Source of the DNA: Myoxocephalus aenaeus
Taxonomy: Eukaryota; Chordata; Actinopteri; Perciformes; Cottidae
Length of the DNA: 64,000 nt
Assembly (NCBI GenBank): GCA_038501785.1
Contig: JBAMJR010000329.1
Span: 2,847,501-2,911,500 of the forward strand
Reading direction: 5' to 3'
The notes beneath the pieces are model-generated. The model was not told the origin of the DNA. It did no database searches and was given only the letters and a program-made list of their open reading frames with translations. Within the stretch, counting starts at the first letter, position 1, and each line of letters begins with the position of its first letter. This document shows, piece after piece, positions 27,283 through 36,200 of this stretch. Made by a program: the position numbers and the translations under genes.

Positions 27283-27299
27283 CCATCCTCGTCACCAAT
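27283..27299 (-). other. candidate primer binding site of the ERV
   Basis: Immediately inside the 5' LTR, read on the minus strand as TTGGTGACGAGGATGGG. It has the TGGTGAC-type form seen in retroviral primer sites. The tRNA was not identified. Confidence 0.55.
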
Positions 27300-27797
27300 T
27301 GTAATGGAAATTTAATTAACCTTATCAATCTCCTTTAGAGAAAACAAATGTGATGTGAAACACTTAAATGTCTTTTAAGTATTCATTAAACAGAAACTTG
27401 GAATAATTCAATTGAATGGGCAGAGCTCGTCACCACAGATGGTTCGGAGGTCTGACCAGGAAAAATAGTTCAACATGAGTTTTATACATCAACAATTATT
27501 ATTGAAATGTTTGCCCTTTCCCCCCCCTCCCCCCCTGCTCCTCCTCAGTGTCCTCCTTCCCTCCAGACAAGCCTTGATGCTGTCTGGAGGATGTTGTTTG
27601 GCTGCGGCCCTGAGAGGCAAGAGTGAGAGGCACAGAAAGAAAACAAAACGAAAAGAACAAAAACAATACCGAAATCAACCTGTTATCGCTTCACACGGAT
27701 GGCGCCGATGAGACTGGGTCAAGATGAACTGAACTCTCCTCTCAGAGTTCAGCTACACATTTAAGAATAAAGCACTTATGATAAAATTTCCACCACA
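27300..27797 (-). repeat. LTR (5' LTR of the minus-strand ERV)
   Basis: 498 bp, near-identical to 23284-23789. The 81- and 78-codon plus-strand frames in the two LTRs are shadows of the repeat, not genes. Confidence 0.93.
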
Positions 27798-27999
27798 AAC
27801 ACCAGTTACTTAAAAACGTAATCGTTAAAATATTGCAAAAATGCTTTTTGTTGGTGTAATCATGTGGAAATACTGAAGTTTGAATATCCTGCAGCAGCTG
27901 CACAAGCAATAACGCACTAGGTACATTTAGGCAGTGACTTCTCACATTTGTGAAACTGGAACATGGTTATTGCAGTTTTTTTTTTTTTTTTTCTTTACC

Positions 28000-28305
28000 A
28001 TTCACTCCTCTGCACACCGCATACTTAAACACTCGTCACTTTAACATACACTTTAACTTAAATACACACGTCACTTTAACGTACATTCACATTAACGTAT
28101 CTGTTGACTGAGCACTTGCTTATCTTACACATATTTTAATACCAATTGCACTGTTGTTTTCGTTGATTGTTGATTGTCGTTTGTCTCGTCTAACGTCCCA
28201 TGTCCATGTCCAATGTATGCACCTTCCGCCTCAAAAAATTCCTCGTTTGTGTGAAAACATTCCTGGCAAATAAACGGTTTCTGATTTCTGATTCTGATTA
28301 ATTGA
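28000..28305 (+). repeat. LINE 3' tail fragment in arf1 intron 1
   Basis: The segment ends in GGCAAATAAACGG then TTTCTGATTTCTGATTCTGATT. This matches the (TGATTC)n terminal repeats of teleost non-LTR retrotransposons. It is a 5'-truncated copy. Confidence 0.6.
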
Positions 28306-28415
28306 CAAATATTGTATGCTTGATTATTAGCCATACACTCGTACTTAATTTATCTGTTTTCTCTTTAGATTTTTTTTTTTATTTCAGCTAAAGTAGGTCT
28401 CCAGCGCCAGTCGCC

Positions 28416-29318
28416 ATGGGGAATAGCTTTGCAGGCTTCTTTTCTTATTTCGGGAAGAAGGAGATGAGGATCCTTATGGTGGGGTTGGACGCTGCTGGAA
28501 AGACAACTATTCTGTACAAGCTGAAACTTGGAGAGATTGTGACTACCATTCCCACAATAGGTAACTCAAACATTGTAAAATAAGGATGTCATGTGTTTTG
28601 TTAATACTTCTTTTTACTGTTAAATGAGAACTTCAAGTTTATTCTAAATGTAAACTTTTCTTATCTTCTTCAGGTTTCAATGTAGAGACTGTGGAATACA
28701 AGAACATCAGTTTCACAGTATGGGATGTTGGTGGTCAAGACAAAATTCGACCGCTTTGGCGTCATTACTTCCAGAATACACAGGGTACGTATTCGTTTTT
28801 GACATTTGTTGTACTTCCATCTGTCACTTTGTTAGGGCTTTTTATTATATTCACTACATTTCCACTGCATTGCATTTAAAAGACACTGGCCACGTCACAC
28901 ACTAAGTCATTTGGTCCCCGTTTGCTCTTGTTCTAGGTCTCATATTTGTTGTGGACAGCAATGACAGAGAGCGATGTCGGGAGGCTGGCGACGAGCTCGC
29001 AAGAATGTTGTCAGAGGATGAGTTGCGTGATGCCGTGCTATTAGTGTTTGCCAACAAACAAGTAAGTCATACTAGTGAATTGTATATCATAACTAGTTTT
29101 CTGCAAGTCTTTCCTGTTGTGCTCATGTTGGCTTTACTGTTTTGTTTTATGGTTTCTAGGACCTCCCAAATGCTATGAATGCAGCAGAACTCACAGACCA
29201 GTTGGGTCTTCACAACCTGCGCCATAGAAACTGGTACATCCAGGCGACCTGTGCCACCAGTGGGGACGGCCTGTACGAAGGACTGGATTGGTTGTCTGCT
29301 CAGCTCAAAAAACATTAA
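28416..29318 (+). CDS. arf1: Class I ADP-ribosylation factor (Arf1-like) GTPase
   Basis: Small myristoylated GTPase that recruits COPI and adaptor coats at the Golgi. Coding exons are 28416-28560, 28674-28784, 28937-29061 and 29160-29318. They total 540 nt, 179 residues, against 181 in human ARF1. Seen: Gly2 for myristoylation, P-loop GLDAAGKT (residues 23-30), PTIGFNVETVEY (switch I), WDVGGQDKIRPLW (switch II), NKQD, and the CAT motif near the end. Four coding exons after a non-coding first exon is the usual ARF1 layout. Odd: the N-terminal helix is one residue short and divergent, a helix before NKQD reads RERCREAGDELARML, and the C-terminus is SAQLKKH. ARF1 is normally almost invariant, so this may be an arf1/arf2 paralogue. 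The neighbour wnt3a favours arf1. Intron 1 carries an ERV. Confidence 0.92.
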
Positions 29319-30640
29319 TAATCGTCCATCCACTCAATCTCAGACCGTGCTCTCTACTCTTAAAGTTTTGTAAAACAGAGTTATCCTCTCCAAAAAAAAG
29401 TAGTGGAAGTTGCCCTTACCTCAGCAGTTATTGTCAAAAACATACAGGCCACTGGTGGGGATGATCTATTCTGGTGGGGATGATCTATTTTATGTAACTG
29501 TAAATATATTTGATAATGGGGCAGCTTATTGCACTCTACAAATCCTGTTGTGGTTATTTCTCTTTCGGGCAGCCATGTGTGCATTGAATAAGAAAAGGGA
29601 GGTGAAGAATAAGGATTTACCAGCACGATGGCCCAGGACCTCAATGCAATCTGATGACTTATTATCGGGTCACATGTACTGTGAGGGGCTTTTAATAATA
29701 ATAATAAAAAATTAAAAAACTGACTTAAACACTGAAGCACTACTTGCAGCCACTGTGGTTACTTTAACAAGTGACTGCATGTACCAGCACCCCCCCCCCA
29801 AAATTACCATTCAGTAAACACAGGCCTCTTTGTACTTTCTACTGACTCTCCTTTTTTCCAAATTAAACTCATGTCTGTGAACACTTACCAGCCTTTGTTA
29901 TACAGTAAGTCAAATGGAGAAATGCTGCAACAATCTCACGTCTACCTGCTTCCTGGTTGTTTGAAAGGCAGTATGTTGAGACGGCATTTAGTTTGTGTAT
30001 TTTTGAGTCTCAGGTTTATCATGTGCTGCCTTTGCAATATACTTGTTAGCAAAACTGCACGATGGGGTCTGTTGGTCTTTAGGGTCATGCATATTCACTG
30101 GGTGTTTACATCATCAGGCTGCACAGGAACCATTATTTCAACAGCCCTATCCTGTAACTTCTGTGTACTGTATTTGGTAATTGTAACTAAAGAAGTTGCA
30201 CACTACAATGGCCCTTCTGTCTTCATGTAAGGCACTCACAATTCATGCCTTTTTTTTTTTTTTTTTTTCTTCTCCCATTTAGTTATCAAAATCTTTGGTG
30301 GCGATACGAAATCAGTCTCAGCCACTTGGTTAACGTCGTGCCGGTATTTGTTCCTTTGCAGCACATGGGGTTTGGGGTAGACGAGAAGCCAAAACATGCG
30401 TGTGGCCTTTTTGCTTTCGAGCTTTTTGAAAAGGTGTGGGTGTTGCTTTACTGCTCTGTACATGTCTTGAGGGTGCGTCAAACAGTTAATCTCTTACTTA
30501 AGTGTCTTTTTTTATGTAAATATTTTTGATTTGTGAGGGAAAAAGCACTGTAATTAAAGTGACTGGATATTTTTTTTTTTTTTCTGCAACTGATTTCCAT
30601 TTTTACACTCTATGCAATAAAACTGCTGAATGTTAAGATG
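29319..30640 (+). other. arf1: arf1 3' UTR (inferred)
   Basis: Sequence from the TAA to the AATAAA at 30616-30621, with T-rich runs near 30249-30270 and 30571-30583. A tandem copy of TCTGGTGGGGATGATCTAT is seen at about 29467-29489. No other gene signal was found. Confidence 0.6.
30616..30621 (+). terminator. candidate arf1 poly(A) signal
   Basis: AATAAA in the context TATGCAATAAAACTGC, about 1.3 kb after the stop. Confidence 0.6.
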
Positions 30641-32040
30641 CGTAATTATTTTATCTATACTTTGTAGTATTTTGCAATTTTACATGGAAAATGTGCAGTT
30701 TTGCTTCTAAAAAGACTTCAGACATCTCGACTTAGCACAGGTGATACTAATAACACTAACGATTGTTCTCTCCAAGCTCTCTAGAGAGAGTAACAACGAG
30801 CCGGGATGCTAAGTGAAATTCTGCCATCATTCATTTCATATTTAAAAAAAAAAAAAAAAAGTTTGTTAAATACTTGTTCTGCGGACAAAAAAAATAGTCA
30901 CGGTAACTTTAAACAATTATCTGACGTTTCCTTGGGAGTGATTAATAAAACAACCGTTTGTTGCGTCCCAGACAGAATAGTAATAATACACTTGAGGAAA
31001 CGATACTAAAATTTTAACAATCCCCCCCCCCCAAAAAAAAAAAAACGGAGTCATGGCAGCCTGTTGGGGCCGTCACCCTTTGACCCAGAGAGAAATGCGA
31101 TGCCCCGAGGAGGTGATGTAAAGCAACCCAATGTTTGGGTTGAAGCAGTAATGCGGAGAGCACGCCCTGTTTCACATTGTGTAGGGGCGGCAATCTAGGA
31201 CGGCATTCTTGCAGGTTGATTAGGCTGCTATGGATAATGCAGCCAAGCCTATAAAACATGGCAGGAAAGCATGGTGGTGGAAGGGGAGGGAGCCGGAGTC
31301 TTGGGCTGCTTTGTGTGGGCTCCTCTCCTGCTGCTCCGTCAGCTTGGTTTGTGTGTGGCAGTCTAACGGTACTCGGCCATATAAAAAAGGACCAGCCTGT
31401 TTTTTTTTGCACTCTTCTTTATGAATGCCTTGCTCTTTTTTTTTTTTTTTTAGTGCACCCCCCAGGTGCCAGCCAGCAGAATACCCTCTTTCAGACCAAT
31501 TCAAGGCAAATGCAAACACTACACTCTATTATGACCAGTGGGGAGCATTCCAATGGTATCGCACCAGTCAGGGAGCCGAACCTAGAAAAAGTGAGGGATT
31601 AAGGAGCGCTGGCGTGATTGAGAAAAGAGAATTGCAGCTGCTGAGTAGTGCAAGAGGAACGGGGGGAGATGCGGGACAGGTACAAGGCCCAAAAATAAAC
31701 TTAACTAGCTCGGCTCTTTTAAAGCGTAGGCTTAATCTTTCAAGAGGCAGCTGCATTGTCCTATATCTTGAAGAAATCATTTCTGTCATACTGATGTAAA
31801 CGATATGAACATTGCTGTGCTGATGACAACGTTCCACTACCGTCAGAAGTTTCAGCTTTTACAGAAAAGCTGCCAAATGTGCGATAACTTTTGAAATAGA
31901 AATGTTTGTATGTAAAAGAAATACAACTCAATCTATATCCGTTTTTTTTTTTTTTTTTGATCTTTTACTTAAGTTGTTGTAAACATGGAGGGTCAGGAAA
32001 GTAATTTACAGGAAAAATCTTATAGCACACAAAAAAAAAG
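30641..32040. other. interval between convergent arf1 and mmtag2
   Basis: About 1.4 kb. From about 31040 to 31800 the composition is balanced and includes a CATATAAAAAAGG TATA-like word at 31379, but no recognised protein. Poly-C/poly-A runs lie at 31020-31045. Frames up to 132 codons here match nothing I know. Confidence 0.5.
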
Positions 32041-32049
32041 ACGGGATAT

Positions 32050-32526
32050 ATATATTTATTCCGCGAGTTAATTCTCTAAGATTTCCAATAACAGAAATAG
32101 TTCCAGGGCCAGACATGTAATAAAAGATAATTGTTTGATTTGCAAAATATCTCATCTTGCATTGTATTTGACAAAAAAAAACTAATTAAAAACCTATGAC
32201 TATCAGGAAATATTTGGTGGTTTAAATATCACAAAATGTAAAAAAAAAAAAAATAATTAAAAAAAACATACTCGATGTCAAACAACTCAAAATAACACAA
32301 AAGACACCAGTGTCCCGTGACCAACTGACCAACTTATTGGATGAAGGAACATGAAGGCCAAAGCCTGCGAGTCAGACACAGCGACCTCTCTCCATCTACA
32401 GTCCCTTTTGGCTGTTCGGGGTAAATGGGGTCTTCGGGGGCCAGTCGAGCCGCCGCAGAGCGTTCTGTCCGTGTTGGGAGTCTTGGAATTGAGGGGGGGG
32501 GGGGGGGGGGGGGGGGGGGCGGGGCA
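32050..32526 (-). other. mmtag2: mmtag2 3' UTR with long G tract
   Basis: On the plus strand G27 spans 32493-32519, so the mRNA carries poly-C. The poly(A) signal candidate is AATAAA on minus at 32055-32060. Confidence 0.55.
32493..32519. repeat. poly-G/poly-C run (27 nt)
   Basis: Uninterrupted G27 on the plus strand just after the mmtag2 stop codon. Length may be uncertain in the assembly. Confidence 0.9.
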
Positions 32527-34954
32527 TCAGTCGTCCGAGTCTGTGTCGTGGCGCCGCCTGTGGCTTTGTGTGCCACCAGCAGGGGTCGTCTTGTGGCTGA
32601 CAGGGTTACGGGGGACAGGAGACCCCCCATCCGAGGAGTCTGTGTCATGCCGCTGCGGTCGATGGTGGGGGTGGGGGTGGGGGGGCTGTCGCTCGGCCTT
32701 TGCTCCCCCCCTTGAATGGCTGTCATGGGGTCTGGCTCCACTCTGACTGTGGTATGATGGATTATGATGATGGTGGTCCTTTCTCTGCCTATAGAGCAAA
32801 AGGAAACAAACAATCAATGACTGGGCTGCGGCGGCTCGGGTAGCTGCTTAGTGACAACCACAGAAAACACTTCATGACAGCTGTGAGTTAATCTACCGGC
32901 TATTTTTTGGACAGATCATTAATGCATCATTCATTCTGTACACTGCCATCGTGTGCTGATGTTATATTTGGGCTCCTCTCTCACCAGCACATTCATTCAT
33001 GAACATGCGCTCCAAATTAAAAAAAGGTAATGCTTCAAGTATATCATATGTACGACGAGAGCAATGTGTAACCGGAGTCAAATTCCATGTATGTGTACAC
33101 ACACACACACACACAAACAATAAAGCTGATTCTGAGATGCAGTGACGTGTAGGACAGTGCATTGGCGCCCTCTAGTGCTGGGAAAAGAAAGCTTCTGATG
33201 TATGTATTAATGTGCAATGTAATTACCAAAAGAAAAACACAATGTCACTATTTAATGCAACCTTTGGATAAATAATAATAATAATAATAAAATATAGGTT
33301 GTTTTTTTTTTAGATAGAGGTGTTCTTTTAAATACATGATGTTATTAAGCCCTACTTTTGCGTTTCTGGTATTTTGACGCTCTGTATGGAGTAATAAACC
33401 AACCTTTTTATGTTATCTGACTCCGAAGAGGAAGAGTCTCTCCTTTGCCTTTTCTTCTTCTTTTCCTTCTTCTTTTTATCCTTTTTGCTCTTTTTCTCTT
33501 TCTTCTTCTTCTTGACCTCGTGCCTACAGAGTAAAGAAAACAAACAAACAAAAAAAGTTGCAAAGATGAATATTATTGACTTGAACATGGAAAACAGGCT
33601 GGACATTTTGTCCAGTAGAATGCTGTATAAAATGTAATATAGGGGTTCATTTAGTTATCTTAGGTGGCATCTAATATAAAGCACACTCACCGTTGTTGTT
33701 CCATATCCACCTTTTCTACACTCTGAGATGTTTTTGATGTTGAGGTTGCTGGACAAACTTCTGTTTTGTGGTGCTGTGAAGAAAACATTTATACAATCTT
33801 TGCATCAAGTTGTAGATCCAATGAAAGAAACTCCTAAAACTCTCAACTCTTTAAGTCCCACAACCGATATTTAAAAGGCCTGTTTTCCGTCCACCAAACT
33901 GCTTTTCACTTACATGATAAACATCTTAATTTTAAAAGAGTCGTCATCTTAAAATGTTCTGTGACATTTTGGCATCGAGGAGAGGAACTTACTGTAAAAA
34001 TAGGCAAGCCTATTTTAGCTGCCTCCTTTTCCTTTTGGGAGAGCACCATTTTCCTTGAGCCTGCACTGTGGATGAAAGCACTCATTTATAAATCAAGCAC
34101 TTCACAATCACAGCGCATTAAGATAAATGCTCTCCTGCCACTTGGACGTCAAGAGGAGCATTTGAATAAATTTTAACAGGACAAATATAGAACACTGTGA
34201 AAGCAGGGACCGATGTGGCCATTTCCCCCGAAAACAAACACTGTTTTCAAGATGGATAGAAAGGCCGTACAAGTATTAACAAGTCGGACCTTTAATGGAC
34301 TGAACCCCCCCAAAAAGTGGCGAATGCTTCAATTTCTGAAATAATGTGTTTACATGTGAAGATGAGATTCAACAACAACAATCCAATTCTCTAAAGAAAA
34401 AGTACCTGGCGCTTCCCAAGCCTGAGACACGGTCCACATCTCTCTCTTCACCATCCACCTCTTCCCTCCGGTAAACATCTGCAAGGTCCTAGTTTCAACA
34501 TTGAGAACAGTCATTGGAATTTTGTATTACGCCAAATTAAAGATGTTCACAAGCTTTTGAGTGAAAGCAGTACCACACAAACAGTGGCATACCTCTTTGG
34601 TCAGGCCAGTTGGTTGCCTCTTTACATTCCTGTGCCCTCTAGATAGTGAATGGAGAAGAAGAAAAAAACACATCAATTGATCACGTTTGTTGACCCACGT
34701 TAGCATTCGTCAACCATTTATCTTCTAGGAAGGTATACGTACAGGGCAGTCATCAGGGCCTCGTGCTCTGCAGCTTTGACAGCAGCAAGTTCATCCTCTT
34801 TGGTTAAAGGTTCGCCTTTTTTATCTCTCGAGTACCACGATAGATCCTTGCCTTTTTGCCACCGACCGACTGGTGCCATTAAAGAGTTCCCTGGTCACAT
34901 GACGGAAGAGTTGAGAAAGTTAGTTCTACTGTAATGTACAGCTTGAATGTTCAA

Positions 34955-35035
<81 letters not shown>

Positions 35036-36033
35036 CGATTGTCAAAACAGTCTGCAATCAGAAATAATAATGGTTTTAAATGCATTACACATACAAGGAA
35101 TTGTATTTGGTGAAAGGTGCACAACTATAAACAAAACAAAAACAGTGCAATAACATGAGACAGAATTTAAAAATAGAATAGATAACTGATCATTGCAGCT
35201 TTCTAATGATGATGGTGTTGTTTGTAGGTAGTGACTTCACCATCCGAACTCAGTGGAACAGCACGAATTAAATTCAGTTTTTGTTTTGAGGCAGATTCGT
35301 CCCTGTGATGTAACAAATGAATGAAGAACTTTGGCAACAAGTCACTTAGGATACATTTCGGGTTGCATCCTCTCCACAGAATCATCTGATGATCTCACCA
35401 TCATTTAAAAAAAAAAGATATGGTGTCGATGAGACGGTATCATCTGTGAAAGCAATACGCCTCTTTAAATGTACCCATATCGTGAGTTTACGCGACTCCA
35501 TGTACCAAAATGAATGCCATTTTCTCAACGAAATGAGTGTACTTCGTCTATTTATTGTCACGGCTGTGGCGCGTGCTAGCGCTACGTAGGTCTTGTTTGG
35601 TTTGCTGACATGTTGCCAGCAGTGTGGGGTCAGATAGAGAGGCTACGTGTCTGTGTGCTCTGAGGAGGGGAGCGATGAAAACTAAGCCCTGCTGTCTGTA
35701 GAGTGGGAACACCGAGCAGCCAGACACCGAGTAATGAGGGACGTCACAACGAAAGGTACGGGAAAGCAGCACGTGGATTACCGAAAGCCACGGCGTGTAG
35801 TTTAAACTGTCATTTAAAAAAAAAAACATCTGCTCAGGATACGCCAAGTTAGCAAACACCGATTAGCAAGTGTAGCTAGTTAGCTAGCTATCTGGTTAGC
35901 GAACTTGGCTGCCAACTTAATTCATTAAAAACTTACCAAGATAGTTTTCTCTGTGTTTGTCGAGTTTCACGTCGTCCCAGTTGAACTGGTCCTGTCCTCC
36001 TCGGACCCCTCCGGACCTTGAGGAACCAAACAT
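32527..36033 (-). CDS. mmtag2: Mmtag2/C1orf35 homologue, Lys-rich nuclear protein
   Basis: Homologue of human C1orf35 (multiple myeloma tumour-associated protein 2). Its function is poorly defined; a basic nuclear or nucleolar protein is likely. Eight exons, in transcript order: 35937-36033, 34743-34890, 34593-34638, 34406-34488, 33993-34065, 33691-33773, 33404-33523, 32527-32788. They sum to 912 nt and 303 residues (human about 263). Seen: start MFGSSR-GGVRGGQDQFNWDD, LMAPVGRWQKGKDLSWY, NVKRQPTGLTKED, RDVDRVSGLGSA, and KEKEAAKIGLPIFT. A Lys-rich tract (KKKKKEKKSKKDKKKKE) precedes a His/Pro/Ser-rich tail with two RHDTDS repeats, ending SDSDD. The ATG at 36033 is the family start. The exon 7 donor is GTTGGT, a weak form. 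Confidence 0.92.
33062..33135 (+). repeat. LINE 3' tail fragment with (CA)n
   Basis: CCGGAGTCAAATTCCATGTA, a short CA run, then AATAAAGCTGATTCTGA. This is the same tail family as 37440-37672. It lies in mmtag2 intron 7. Confidence 0.65.
33273..33292. repeat. (TAA)n microsatellite
   Basis: Short run of TAA/ATA units in mmtag2 intron 7. Confidence 0.85.
34958..35031. repeat. (AT)n microsatellite
   Basis: About 74 bp of pure AT in mmtag2 intron 1, just upstream of exon 2. Confidence 0.97.
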
Positions 36034-36200
36034 GTTTACTTTTGGATACTTTAAGGAGAAGAAGCGGTTTCGCCGTTAGCTTAACCAGCTGACTTTAGCA
36101 CACGTTGGCGCACGAGCGAGCTGGGTGCGATCGGCCCTCGGCTTTCCACTCATCCGGGTACTTTCGTGGTAAATTTTCTTCCCTTTTGTTGCTCGGAACA
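36034..36200 (-). promoter_or_regulatory. mmtag2: mmtag2 5' UTR and promoter region
   Basis: CpG-containing sequence directly upstream of the mmtag2 ATG, with ETS-like CATCCGG and no TATA box. The transcription start was not determined. Confidence 0.4.

Larger units (their letters stand above)
23284..27797 (-). mobile_element. Defective endogenous retrovirus, antisense in arf1 intron 1
   Basis: Two long direct repeats (23284-23789 and 27300-27797) bound an internal region of 3.5 kb. Each begins TG and ends CA, and the element is flanked by the same 5 bp, AACAC (23279-23283 and 27798-27802). Orientation is minus: a purine tract (CCAAAGGGGGAA, read on minus) abuts the left LTR, and a primer-binding-like sequence (TTGGTGACGAGGATGGG, read on minus) abuts the right LTR. 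Gag-like and reverse-transcriptase-like fragments read on minus in that order. The internal region is far shorter than a complete retrovirus and its frames are broken, so it is non-coding or non-autonomous. The PPT form and the RT fragment suggest an ERV1/gammaretrovirus-like lineage. This assignment is from recall. Confidence 0.9.

Noticed and set aside
31014..31412. 132-codon minus-strand frame
   Set aside because: Begins or ends in homopolymers, no recognised domain, and no splice or conservation evidence.
32334..32813. 159-codon minus frame overlapping the last mmtag2 exon
   Set aside because: It is a different frame from the spliced mmtag2 reading, which fits the family; its Pro run comes from the G tract.
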